A stretch of 64,000 nt of DNA from Anodontia alba (taxonomy: Eukaryota; Mollusca; Bivalvia; Lucinida; Lucinidae). A program made the position numbers and the translations under genes. The notes below the pieces were generated by a model that saw nothing but the letters and a program-made list of their open reading frames with translations, searched no databases and was not told where the DNA came from. The stretch lies in NCBI GenBank assembly GCA_964016985.1, contig OZ024827.1, positions 21,407,275 to 21,471,274 on the forward strand, read 5' to 3'. This document shows, piece by piece, positions 31,163 to 41,078 of this stretch. The number at the start of each line of letters is the position of its first letter. Position 1 is the stretch's first letter.

Positions 31163-31714
31163 TTTGCACTCTTCAATAAATGCATTATCATGTTGTGAAT
31201 TTTTGCAACATCAGTCTTCAGAAAACATCTGTTTACTTTAACTGTTTCGGATGAGAATTTGCTTTTAGCAGATAACAAATATGAGTGACATTTTTTCTGA
31301 TTTCAGATCTAAGGTAAGAAAGGGTATCCAGAATACTGAGAAAAGTATAAGTCCAGTCCAATTTTTAATGTTTGTTTATTATTTTTTGAAAGGATAATTT
31401 GTGTAATCCATATAAACCCTAATTCAGGGTTTTCCCTTTGAGTTTGAAAATGAGGGTCCTTGGGAGTAAGGCATCCTTCATAAGATTATTTTAATAAGGG
31501 TTTTTTTTGTTTTAAGAGATTAATTATTGCCCAAGTACTTATAAGTCTTGTCCTTTAGTCAGAAATAGTTTAAAATACAAGGCCATACAATAAATACATA
31601 GATTCACTCAGGACCCTTGCCCCTAACTTCTGAGGGTTCAAAACATGGTTTTGTGGGTAAAACTTGCCAACGTGTAAGTCAAGGAGAACTGCTTAAATAA
31701 TAGGAGACCTTAAC
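31163..31714. other. No feature recognised
   Basis: No shared repeats, RNA-like elements or credible coding sequence. Confidence 0.4.
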
Positions 31715-31885
31715 TTATTACCATACTTGTCCTAAAATTTGAACCAAGTCTATCTGACTACCTGTTGCTGTGTCTAAAACTGAGTCCCAAACAGTGTTCC
31801 ACACTGTGTTCCACAGCATCTGATCTGGGTCTACAGTGTTACCCAGGCCTGTCTGTCCCAATACTTAAGGGTTATTAGGTGTAAT
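31715..31885. mobile_element. F element, shortened hairpin
   Basis: TACCATACTTGTCCTAAAAT, CTACCTGTTGCTGTGTCTAA and CAGGCCTGTCTGTCCCAATA. The left arm is cut to TCCCAAACAGTGTTCCACAC. Confidence 0.65.
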
Positions 31886-31925
31886 ATCCTGATACTTTAA
31901 TGCAAATAAATATGGCTTTCTATTT

Positions 31926-32225
31926 ATTATACCCCCGGCATGCGAAGTATGTCGAGGGGTATATAGTTTTCGTCTTTCCATCTGTCTGTGCGTCCGTATG
32001 AATGTTAACATTTTGCGTCAAAGTTTTGCGTGAAGTTTTTTCCTTTTACATATATTTTTGCAAGCTTACACTTTAGGATGTTGATGTGTGGTTAGTGTTA
32101 CTACTAGATGATTACAGAATAGCTGACATCATTCTGCTGATGCTGCTGACCCAAGGTCAAGGTCACAGACTTAGAAATGGCGCCGGCTGGGGGTATTCGT
32201 GATCCTCTGGGCACTTGCTCTAGTT
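31926..32225 (+). mobile_element. Short Helentron/HINE-like element, CTCTAGTT type
   Basis: The 5' hairpin TACCCCCGGCATGCG ... GTCGAGGGGTA is followed by CTGTCTGTGCGTCCG. Near the 3' end GGCTGGGGGTA is the inverted partner of the 5' TACCCCCGGC, then GTGATCCTCTGGGCAC (weak hairpin) and TTGCTCTAGTT. No internal array. Class assignment is an inference from layout. Confidence 0.6.
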
Positions 32226-32241
32226 AATAAAAAAAACATCA

Positions 32242-32436
32242 CAGAGGACTTGTTAAAATAGGAGTATTTGGTGATAATTCTGGGATCATTTTTCTTATTT
32301 CTCCATAGAAAACATATGTAGTGGCCACTCATTAATTATTAGAAGCACCTCAGCAATGAGTACAGGTCTACAACATATTTTTTATGGAGAAATTGAGAAA
32401 ATTATCCCAGAATTATCATCAAAACAAGGCTCCTTG
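32242..32436. mobile_element. pal-C MITE
   Basis: CAGAGGACTTGTTAAAATAG at left, and TTATCATCAAAACAAGGCTC at right with a degraded end. The core hairpin (CATATGTAGTGGCCACTC) is weakened. It sits at the truncated start of the 480-bp array. Confidence 0.7.
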
Positions 32437-35062
32437 ATTAAATCTTCTGAAAAAAACATTAAAAAACATTGAAGTATCTTGAAACGGTATGTAGCATTGG
32501 GAACTTAAGCCAATCATAGTTTATTCAAATGATAACCCCTGGATGGCGACCTATTTTAGGCCAAGGTCAACTTTTGTTGCATAGGCTTTTGTATGGGAAA
32601 AAGTCAAAACTATATTTTTCAGAAACTATTCCAGCCTGTGATCTGAAAATTTGTAGATGTAGGTAGCTAAATAAGTAAATGAAACTACATGAGTATTCAA
32701 GGTTAAGGTCATTCCTTGACCTTGGCCCAAGGTCATTCAGATATGAAAATTAAAACTTGTTTTTCTCAGAAACCACTGTGTCATCTCAAACCAAATTTCA
32801 TAGGAAAGCTTTTAGGAACAAGAAAATGAAAATTAATAAATATGGTCACATGACAAATATGGCTGCCATGCCCGTATATGGTAAAATCATTTACATTTAC
32901 ATTTTCAAACATTTTCACTGAAACCACTGGGCTGATTGAAGTCAAATTTCAAGTGGAGCAGCCATGGGATGGGGAACGACAGTTTGTTCTTGGGGTCCAG
33001 GTCACTTGACCAAGATTGCTGCCATGTCCATATAAGGTAAAAACCCTTAAAAAATCTTCTTCCGAACCAGTAGGCTTTTGTGTGGGAAAAAGTCTAAACC
33101 TTAGTGTTGTTCTTTTTTCAGAAACTATTCCAGCCTGTGGTCTGAAAATTGGTAGATGCAGTGAGCTAAATGAGAAAATGAAACTATATGAGTATTAATG
33201 GTCAAGGTGATTCCTTGACCTTGGCCCAAGGTCATTCAGATATGAAAATTAAAACTTGTTTTTCTCAGGAATTACTGGGCCATTTGTAACCAAATTTCAT
33301 AAGAAAATCTTAAGGAACAAGAAAATGAAAATTAATTAATATGAGTTTGGTCACTTGACCAATCTGGCTGCCATGCCCATATAAGGTCAAAACCCTTTCA
33401 AAATCTTCTCAGGAACCAGTGGGCTGATTTTCATGAAACTTGGTATGTATCGTTGAGGATTCAAAGCCAGTCATAGTTTATTCAAATGATGACCCCTGGA
33501 TGGCCTTGACCTATTTTAGGCTAAGGTCAGCTTTGGTCGCATGAGGCATAGGCTTTTGTATGGGAAAAAGTCAAAACTGTATTTTTCAGAAACTATTCCA
33601 GCCTGTGATCTGAAAATTTGTGGGTGCAGGTAGCTAAATAAGTAAATAAATAAGTAAACGAAACCACATGAGTTTTCAAGGTCAAGGTCATTCATTGACT
33701 TTGGCCCAAGGTCATTCAGATATGAAAATTTAAACTTGTTTTTCTCAGAAATCACTGGGCCATTTGTACTCAAGTTTCATAGGAAAGCTTTTAGGAACAA
33801 GGAAATGAAAATTGATAAATGCGAGTTTGATCACATGACAAATATGGCTGCCATGCCCGTATATGGTAAAATCATTTTAAAAAAACCTCCGGAACCACTG
33901 GACTGATTGCCTTGAAATTTGGTATGTAGTAATGGGGCCCATCGAAGTTTATTCAAATGATGACTGGCTTGACCTTGACCTTGACCCAATTAACATCATG
34001 TCAAATTTGGTCACATATGCTTTTGTATGGGAAAAAGTGGAAATTTTTATTTTTTTGGAAACTATTGTTGGACGGCAGTACACAGAGGCAAGTCCAAGTC
34101 GGACCTGACAAGCTGGTAGTGGTAGCATCCTTTTGCTACCTAGCAGCCAGCGGCTGTGAACTTTAAACCACAACACGTGTGAATACCGCCTGGAAGAAGT
34201 TCAAGGAGCTGCTACTGGTTCATTCTTCCTGCCATCTCTCTTTCAAGACACGTGGCCTCATGTACAGCTCTTGTATGCCAGTGAGACTTGGCCATTGACA
34301 AAGCCAAACTGCCAACGTCTGCAGCGAAATGACAGGGCAATGATCAGACAGATCTACTATGTCAAACAGCAAGACATTGTCACCACCAGATCCAGTGAGC
34401 TACTTGCCTGACTTGGCATTGAAGATCTGGACCTCATTCTGACAGAGAGAAGGCTCCGCTGGTATGGACATGTGGAACGCCCCAATTGTGCAGTCAAGAC
34501 AGCTTTTGACATACAGGTTGATGGAAAGCATGGACCTGGGAGGCCCAAGATGACATGGAAGCAACTGACAGAGAGGGATTGCAGAGAGTGAAGCTCTCAG
34601 CTATGGACCCTCATGATAGATATACCTGGAGACCTGGTGTGAGATATGCCATGGGTGCAGCAAGCCAGCTACCTGGAAGGGGGCCCACTGATGTGGATGT
34701 TGCCCCTGTACCTGCACGTTAATCAAAAATCGGATGATGATGATGATGATGTTGCCTGTGAACTTTAATTTTGTATTTGCAATCAGCTAAAAGAGTAAAT
34801 GAAGCTACATGAGTAACAAAGGTCAAGGCCAGTCCTTGACCTTTGACCTTAGCACAGAATTTAATATAATCAGCAAATAAACTCATGGTACAGACCCCTG
34901 GGTTCATGATCCTAAGGAGGGACATAAAGCCCCATAACGTTAGCCTGGCTTCCAATAAGCATATTAATGGTCCGTGGGACAGTCATCTATAATGACCTTC
35001 ACATTCATTTCAGAAAACACTCAGCACTCAGGTGAGCGTTTTAGGACCATTAGTCCTCTGGT
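32437..35062 (+). repeat. Tandem array with about 480-bp unit, ending in a Helentron-like 3' terminus
   Basis: The word TAGGCTTTTGTATGGGAAAA recurs near 32582, 33071, 33549 and, mutated, 34017 (steps about 489, 478, 468). Each unit also carries GGCTGCCATGCCC and TTGACCTTGGCCCAAGGTCA. The right end is CACTCAGGTGAGCG, hairpin AGGACCATTAGTCCT, then CTGGTA. The left terminus is missing. A LINE 3' end is inserted at 34074-34752. The short open frames are by-products of the repeat. Confidence 0.75.
34074..34752 (+). pseudogene. 3' end of a LINE ORF2 with (GAT)n tail
   Basis: Broken frames read FCYLAASGCEL, ETWPLTKPNCQRLQRNDRAM, IEDLDLILTERRLRWYGHVE and GPGRPKMTWKQLTERDCRE, the C-terminal region after the RT of RTE/CR1-like LINEs. 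Frameshifts and stops are present. The end is a (GAT)n run (34731-34751). Array sequence resumes at GTTGCCTGTGAACTTTAATT. TTG flanks may be a minimal target duplication. Confidence 0.75.
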
Positions 35063-35066
35063 ATTA

Positions 35067-36580
35067 TACTAGCGGAAAAAAGAAACGCAAGTTTTAATTC
35101 TGGGGTTGTATTTTTAAAGAAAATTGTGGATCTCATTTGATTGTTTAATTTTTTTAATTCTTTATTTCATTTTCTGTTTAATGACATTGGTTTAGTATCG
35201 TATAGCAGACGACGTTTGCAATAAATAGCGTTAAACACAGACACCTAATGTTATTGAATAATGGGTATCAATAGCGCGTGTGTCCACCATGGGCTGCTGT
35301 CGCGGCTCTCACTCCTCTAACCATAGACCCGACTAAGTTGTCAATGGTCCTTTGAGGGATATTATTCCACTCTTGAATAAGAGCTAGCTGGAGCTGTGTG
35401 ATGTTGTTCGGTACGTTGACGCGCTTCCTGACCCTCCTGTCCAATGCATCCCAAAGGTGCTCGATTGGGTTTAAATCTGGACTGTATGGGGGCCAATCGA
35501 GCACTTGGACATTATTCTGGTTGAGGAAGTCGCGACAAACCCTGGCAACATGCGGTCTTGCGTTGTCATGCTGAAACATGACATTATGAGCATTGACAAG
35601 CGGGAGGACGTGAGGCATAAGCACCTGATCCCGATAGCGTATGGCTGTAAGGTTACCCTGAATATCCACTAGGGGCGTTTTCACCCCATGAGAAATCCCA
35701 CCCCAAACCATTACGGACCCCCCTCCCCAAAATCTGTCGACTTCTCGTACGCAAGCGTCAGAATATCGCTCACCAAGACGTCGATACACCCGTTGTCGCC
35801 TATCTGACCGCTGAAGCGAAAATCGCGACTCATCGCTGAACATTACATGCCGCCAGTCAGCCAGTCGAAACCGATTTGGTGCATGGGCACGCAGCCATTG
35901 CATGCGGCGTTGACGTCGCCTGGACGTAAGGTTCGGGCCCACGTAAGGACGGCGTGGACGTAAACCGAACTCTCGCAAGTGATTTCTGACTGTCCTTGGA
36001 CACACATGAGGGCCATGTGTTCCGATAACTTCTCTTGCGGTCTCTGTCGCCGTCCATAACCTGTTACGAAGATGCACAAGACGTATACATCTGTCTTGAC
36101 GTTGCATCGTAATGCGCGGACCTCCGCTCCTATGACAGACAGTAAACCTACTGGTAGCTCTACGACGCTGAACTAAGCGCGATATCGTCGACTCATGCAC
36201 CCCAAATTGCTGCGTGATGTCACGTTGTGACCGACCCTGCAAAATTAGAGCAATAGCTCTACCCCTATCCAGTTGCGATAAGCATACCATTTCTCTCAAC
36301 AAACTCAAACAACAAACGTTTTGTGCAACTGATACGAATGGAGCGAAAGTTCGATTTGGTAATGTGTTAAAGTCTCTACCACGTGACTCTACCCATGCAG
36401 CACGGATATAACGAAATTCAGGTACAACGATATTGTGTAGCCTGTGTTCAGTGATTTTGTGTGATCCATACACGGGGAAGTACACCAGTGTCACCAAATA
36501 CAGAAAACTAGATCAGTTTGTTCACAAACAAACTTTCAGTATTTAAAAATTTGAACTTGCGTTTCTTTTTTCCCCAAGTA
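35067..36580 (-). mobile_element. Tc1-like transposon, apparently complete
   Basis: Inverted ends: TACTAGCGGAAAAAAGAAAC at 35067 and, inverted, GTTTCTTTTTTCCCCAAGTA ending at 36580, both followed inward by GCAAGTT. TA lies just outside on both sides (35065-35066, 36581-36582). About 1.5 kb with one intact transposase gene, a typical autonomous Tc1 layout. Inserted directly beside the 3' terminus of the 480-bp array element. Confidence 0.88.
35268..36290 (-). CDS. Tc1-type DD34E transposase
   Basis: 340 residues from the ATG at 36290. The same frame stays open to 36497, but the downstream Met (MVCLSQLDRGRAIALILQGR) gives the normal family length and starts at the DNA-binding domain. HTH: LQGRSQRDITQQFGV then STISRLVQRRR. 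A GGPRI hook-like motif follows, then a second HTH region. Catalytic triad: VMFSDESRF (first D), FQHDNARPHVA (second D), PYSPDLNPIEHLWD (E), with 34 residues between the second D and E. C-terminal half WNNIPQRTIDNLVGSMVRGV. No stop or frameshift. It cuts and pastes its own element at TA sites. Expression is unknown. Confidence 0.93.
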   Translation of the reverse strand: MVCLSQLDRGRAIALILQGRSQRDITQQFGVHESTISRLVQRRRATSRFTVCHRSGGPRITMQRQDRCIRLVHLRNRLWTATETAREVIGTHGPHVCPRTVRNHLREFGLRPRRPYVGPNLTSRRRQRRMQWLRAHAPNRFRLADWRHVMFSDESRFSLQRSDRRQRVYRRLGERYSDACVREVDRFWGGGSVMVWGGISHGVKTPLVDIQGNLTAIRYRDQVLMPHVLPLVNAHNVMFQHDNARPHVARVCRDFLNQNNVQVLDWPPYSPDLNPIEHLWDALDRRVRKRVNVPNNITQLQLALIQEWNNIPQRTIDNLVGSMVRGVRAATAAHGGHTRY

Positions 36581-36602
36581 TAGTATTTAGATGCAATATT
36601 AT

Positions 36603-36632
36603 GGGGGTGGGGGGGGGGGGTGGGGGGGGGTG
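36603..36632. repeat. Poly-G tract
   Basis: Runs of G broken by single T residues. Potential G-quadruplex sequence; also a likely assembly-error site. Confidence 0.9.
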
Positions 36633-36702
36633 TGTTGAGGATATGTGATTTACAGTAGCTCTATTTTGGATATAATGTTATTAAGTCAAATTCTTATTTC
36701 CC

Positions 36703-37120
36703 CAGAGGACTTGTTGAGGAGGAGTATTCGGTGATAAATCTGGGATAATTTTTCTTATTTCTCCATAAAAACATGTTGTGGGTACTCAATAGAAGTGCCT
36801 CTGCGAGGCCCTTCTAATGAGTACCCACAACATATATTTTTATGGAGAACTGGAGAAAATTATCCCAGAATTATCACCTAATACTGTTTAACCCATTGTA
36901 GACTGAATAGACTTTCCCACGATATATATTGGAAGAGTCCCAATTCCAATTTTAGGTATGCCCTGCTAGGAAATTTACATATTCCTAGAGAAAAAATTTT
37001 AAACTATTTGCGAACAGTGGAGACCCAGCTCAGGCATCGCGTTCTGCATCGTCTGATCTGGGTCTGCACTGTTTGCAAATTACCCTTTTACGAGTTTACA
37101 ATGGGTTAACAAGTCCTCTG
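36703..37120. mobile_element. pal-C MITE interrupted by a TTAA element
   Basis: Ends CAGAGGACTTGTTGAGG and AACAAGTCCTCTG are exact inverted partners once 36892-37109 is removed. The core hairpin is of the CATGTTGTGGGTACTC type. Confidence 0.8.
36892..37105. mobile_element. TTAA-R MITE nested in pal-C
   Basis: TTAA at 36888-36891 and 37106-37109. Ends CCCATTGTAGACTGAATAG and GAGTTTACAATGGG. Core GCGAACAGTGGAGACCCAGC against GATCTGGGTCTGCACTGTTT. Only copy in the window. Confidence 0.82.
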
Positions 37121-37185
37121 TAAATTCCCCTATGATTTCTATACACTTCACATATCTCTGGAGAGTGTTCAGAGGGGTATTTTTG

Positions 37186-37530
37186 CTTATTTCTCCATGA
37201 AAACCTGTAATGCTTATTTCCATAGCTACAGATAAGAGGGGGTATCCACATATTATTTTATTTCTTATTTCTTCACGAAAACATATGTTGTGACTACTCA
37301 TTAGAAGTGCCTCAGTGAGGCGCTTCTAATGAGTACCCACAACATATGTTTTCGTGGAGAAATAAGGAAGATATCAGCATTTTCTGGATGAAAAAAAGCC
37401 CCTTATCTGTTGCTATGTATTTCTCCCTGAAAACCTGTAATGTCAATTTGTGGATTGAGACACTTCTAATTAGTATCTACAAAACAAGTTTTCATTGAGA
37501 AATTAGAAAAAAGCATAAATATTTTTTTAG
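37186..37530. mobile_element. Outer pal-A relic around a younger pal-A copy
   Basis: TTATTTCTCCATGAAAACCT (37188) and TATTTCTCCCTGAAAACCTG (37418) flank 37221-37417 as a 25-bp direct repeat. The outer relic continues to TTTTCATTGAGAAATTAG. Confidence 0.55.
37221..37417. mobile_element. pal-A MITE, well preserved
   Basis: CATAGCTACAGATAAGAGGG at left, CCCCTTATCTGTTGCTATG at right. Core arms are perfect for over 40 bp (CATATGTTGTGACTACTCAT differs at two bases). Confidence 0.85.
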
Positions 37531-37644
37531 TTGTAAAGCTGTAGAATTTTTAGTCTCATTTATTATAAAGCTTCTCAATGTAATTCTGCTATGCCATTCC
37601 ATGGAGGTATATTAACCATAGCATTTTAAAGTTCAAACACTGAA

Positions 37645-37760
37645 TTTCTCCATGAAAACATACGGTGTAGATTATACAAAGGGCTTCTAAAGAGTACCAA
37701 CATGTTTTCATGGAGAAATAAGAAAAATATTTTGTGGCTATTCCTTCTCATCTGGAGCTG
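37645..37760. mobile_element. pal-A MITE, shortened
   Basis: TTTCTCCATGAAAACATACG, then a collapsed core, TTTTCATGGAGAAATAAGAA and CTCATCTGGAGCTG. Confidence 0.65.
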
Positions 37761-37771
37761 CCTTATGTTAA

Positions 37772-38297
37772 CCCTTGTCATGCTGAATAAATTCAGATAC
37801 CACGCCCACTTCTAATTCTAAGCTAGTCAGATAAGTTGATCCAGGTTGTTGGTACAATTCAAATATTTAATAGCAAACAGTGTAGATCCAGATCAGTTGG
37901 CTTCTTCAGAAGCCAGCCGGCCTTGGTGGCGCAGTTTCATGCGTGTCCGACTGGAGACCAGAAGATCACAGGTTCGACTCCCGCCGAGGTCGGCAACATT
38001 CTTTCGTGGAGATTGATCATGAAATATTTTCTACGGTCATTCTCTCCCTTCCGCTGATTCAAGAAGGGCAGTTGTCAGTTTCTGGCGAAAGAATGTGCAC
38101 AATACTGGTTAACTGCTTAGAGGACTTCAAGTTTGCCCAGTAAACGTGTGGCTAGGTAAACTGACCGCGCTCGACATGACCCCATTGGGTTGACTGGGCC
38201 GTAAAACCTCAACACAAAACAAATCTTCAGAAGCCAACTGATCTGGATCTACACTGTTTGCAAAGGCAGAGCATATCGGGGTTCAGCTGGACCAGGG
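37772..38297. mobile_element. TTAA-E MITE with SINE-1 in its hairpin loop
   Basis: TTAA at 37768-37771 and 38298-38301. The SINE lies at the loop, between the two arms GATCAGTTGGCTTCTTCAG and GAAGCCAACTGATCTGG. Confidence 0.88.
37916..38223 (+). mobile_element. SINE-1 nested in TTAA-E, perfect 13-bp target duplication
   Basis: TCTTCAGAAGCCA at 37903-37915 and 38224-38236. Head CCGGCCTTGGTGGCGCAGTT, B box GGTTCGACTCC (close to the ideal GGTTCGANTCC), tail ACCTCAACACAAAACAAA. Confidence 0.93.
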
Positions 38298-38441
38298 TTA
38301 ATTTAAATGAGGATTAATAACTCTTCTTTTGTATTTTCCTTGAAAGTTAGGTTGACATGCATTGACATTTAAAGTTCCCCCATTTTGGTACAGAAAAGTC
38401 AAAATGCAAGAGTGTATTTAGAAGAGAAACAATATCATTAA

Positions 38442-38670
38442 CCCTTAGCACTCTGGGTAAAATTTTCAGCAGACAACATATTGAAATATTTTTCTATTTT
38501 TCACAGAAAACAGGATTTAATATTTCATGCAAATTGTCTCAATTGAAGACAATTTGCATGGAATGTTAACTCCTGTTTTCTGGGGAAAAAAGAAATATAT
38601 CACCAGTTTGTTGTCTGCTGAATTAGCCCAGAGATTGGTAAAGGAGAATTAGCCCAGAGATTGGTAAAGG
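38442..38670. mobile_element. TTAA-D MITE
   Basis: TTAA at 38438-38441, left end CCCTTAGCACTCTGGGTAAA. Hairpin around GACAATTTGCATGGAATGTT. The right end is extended by a 26-bp tandem copy of AATTAGCCCAGAGATTGG. Confidence 0.75.
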
Positions 38671-38722
38671 ATATCACTTCATCACCTTACACATAGTGGC
38701 TATGTCATGTGTTTTTTTGGAA

Positions 38723-39086
38723 GGGTGCACACTTCTAACAAAATCGCTCAATTCAAAGTAAAGAAATTACACTTTTCTCAGGTTATATCCAATCAATTTT
38801 CATAAAACAAGAGTACATCGCACATTCGAATAATAATTGAGCACTATTCATATTCAGCATGCAGTATTTGCAAACATTGGAAGAAAATGTAGTTTTCATG
38901 ACAGAAATGTTGAAAGTGTTTACACTTACATTTGCTTCAAATGTTTGCAAATATTGCATTCAAACTGTATATATGAAAAGTGCTCATATTCACATAATGC
39001 GATGCACTTTGTTTTATGAATTGGATATAACCTGAGAAAAGTCAATTTCCTTACCTTGAATCGAGCGTTCAAAAAAGTGTGCACCC
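38723..39086. mobile_element. Foldback element T with GGGTGCACAC ends
   Basis: GGGTGCACACTTCTAAC and, inverted, AAAAAAGTGTGCACCC. The arms align for about 100 bp (CTTTTCTCAGGTTATATCCA and its complement). Single copy; class unknown. Confidence 0.7.
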
Positions 39087-39139
39087 CGATAAGAATTTGC
39101 TGAGGAACAGGCTGATTTGTGCCTGTGCTGATCACATTT

Positions 39140-39374
39140 CGAGGGTTGAGCACAAGATTGTAGTAACTCAAACATATTTTTGAAACCCTTGTTTAGGGGC
39201 AACTTTGACTCCTTTGTAAACAATGCAAATTTAGGTGCCATTGCTCATGAGCAATGGCACCTAAATTTTTATTGTTTACAGAAAGAAATATTGTTATCTT
39301 CATAACGCCTTCATGGTGTATTAAGTATTTGAAAAAACAACCATCTAACTTGCTAGTCTTGCGATCAACCCTCG
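39140..39374. mobile_element. Element U with CGAGGGTTGA ends
   Basis: CGAGGGTTGAGCACAAGA and TCTTGCGATCAACCCTCG are inverted. Inside is a perfect palindrome, TTTAGGTGCCATTGCTCAT with its complement (around 39230-39270). Single copy; no ORF support. Confidence 0.65.
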
Positions 39375-39639
39375 AATTGAACCTGAGCACAGCATTTCCT
39401 CCATGATTGCATCTGCACCCAGTGAGGACAGATCAGCCTGCACATCGGTGCAGTCTGATCAGTCTTTGCAAGGCTCTCTGTGGGTGACCAAGGATCTAAA
39501 ATTTCATCTTCAGGCAGTGAAGACAGACCGGTCTGCACTGATACGCAGGCTGATCTAAATGTTTGCTGGGTATACACATGTATGCAGTCTTGTAGGAAAT
39601 GCTGTGCCCTTGCCCATTTGGCATAGGTATTTTGTGTTT

Positions 39640-39929
39640 GATTGATTGTGTTGGGGTTTAACGACACGTCAACCCTTGAGGGTCATTTTGTGTCGTCTCC
39701 CAGAGAAAGGGAGAAAAGAGATAGAAGAGAGAGTAGAGGAGATGAAAGAGAGGGACAGGGAAGAAAGAGGAACAGGAATGAAAGTGAAGAAACAGAAGAA
39801 ATAAAAACATTCCCCCTCTACCGTTACCCACTACAAGGATAGCAGGCCTTGCCCAACTGTAAGCCAATATCAGTTGGACGCCCCGGTGATCTAAGATACA
39901 CAGCACCTTCGCACCACCCGACCACCCCC
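39640..39929 (-). mobile_element. Retroposon K, minus strand
   Basis: Inverted and nearly identical to 2445-2731 over its full length. Flanks TTTTGTGTTTG at left and TTTTGTGTGTTTG at right look like an imperfect target duplication. Confidence 0.85.
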
Positions 39930-40345
39930 TTTTTTTTTTGTGTGTTTGAAGAGGATTGACAGCTATTATCACTATATTTTAACAGTTTGCTATTATAGTT
40001 AACCGAAGAAAAAAAGCCATATTTGTCACTGGATCAGTCCGTATTGGCAGTTTGGTTAATTGGCAGACATCTTGGTCAGCTGAGGTGGAGGTCTGACTGA
40101 ATATTTGATTTTTTGTCAACGTTAGACATTACAGCATCTCATGGTTTCTCTAATTCTTAGCTTTTCTTCTCTATTGCTCCTTTCCTTCCCCTCTCCCCCT
40201 CTTCCCAAAAACCCAATGACAGCATACAGCTACTTTCAAAAAAGGTGATAAGTAGGATAACATTTGCTCCTAAATATCTTTTGTACTTCACAAAAATAAT
40301 CTTTTGTGATTCACATATTATGTCAAGACCTTTAATTGGAGGATG
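39930..40345. other. No feature recognised
   Basis: Pyrimidine-rich stretch near 40160-40205. No repeat shared with the window and no credible ORF. Confidence 0.4.
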
Positions 40346-40349
40346 TTAA

Positions 40350-40554
40350 CCCTTGTCTTGCTGAATAAATTTAGATGCCATGCCCATATTTAATTTTCAG
40401 CCAATCGGATAACTTGACACAGGTTCTTGATACAAATTTCCATACTTAACACCAAACAGAGTAGATCCAGATCAGTTGGCTATTGAAGAAGCCAACTGAT
40501 CTGGATCTACAGTTTGCAAAGGCAAGGTATATCTGGGTTCAGCAGAACAAGGGT
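40350..40554. mobile_element. TTAA-E MITE
   Basis: TTAA at 40346-40349 and 40555-40558. The loop reads GGCTATTGAAGAAGCC and the arms are otherwise intact. Confidence 0.85.
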
Positions 40555-40577
40555 TTAAAAAAAAAAACTGGTTGAAA

Positions 40578-40990
40578 TGTCAGCTAGCTTTTATCCTGCA
40601 TAAGTATTAATATTTTCCTGATTTCTCTACAAAGTGTATGTTGGGTACAGTAAATGTCTTAAAATTTCATATACCAAAGTGTCTGACAAAATGGCATATG
40701 CAAACACTGCAGGCCCATATCAGACTGCTCCTGAAGGAGCAGTCTGATCAGGGTCGACACTGTTTGCCGTTCCACTAACTAGTTTAAGAAACAACTGCAT
40801 AAAAAGCAAAATTTAGGCAAAAAAGTATGGAATAAAGTATTAGAAATTTTAGGACATTTACCGTACCCGCAGAGGCACTTCTAACAAATACCAACAACAT
40901 GCTTCGTAGAGAAATAAGAAAAAATATCAGTACTTTTTGGTTGAAATAAAAAATTTAGTTATCTTGATACTATCTTGTCTAGAGCTCTGA
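40578..40990. mobile_element. pal-A MITE interrupted by TA-I
   Basis: The left half ends GTGTATGTTGGGTA, the right half resumes TACCCGCAGAGGCACTTC and ends CTTGTCTAGAGCTCTG. The insertion is at the same TA of the core as in 21658-21930. Confidence 0.75.
40648..40863. mobile_element. TA-I MITE, full copy
   Basis: Ends CAGTAAATGTCTTAAAATTT and AAATTTTAGGACATTTACCG, with TA outside on both sides (40646-40647, 40864-40865). Core CAAACACTGCAGGCCCATAT and AGTCTGATCAGGGTCGACAC with loop GCTCCTGAAGGAGC. Confidence 0.82.
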
Positions 40991-41078
40991 ATGTAATTAG
41001 CTGAGTCAATCTGTCAGGCGAGACACCAAGTGAGGCCTACAACAGGGGGAAACCAATTTCCCCATAATGTAAACAGCC

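Noticed and set aside
36602..36632. G-run as a functional quadruplex regulatory site
   Set aside because: Could fold, but no gene or promoter is nearby, and simple-repeat instability explains it.
39365..39667. 100-codon minus-strand ORF
   Set aside because: Spans the end of element U and hairpin-like repeat words (GATCAGCCTGCACATC); no protein family recognised.
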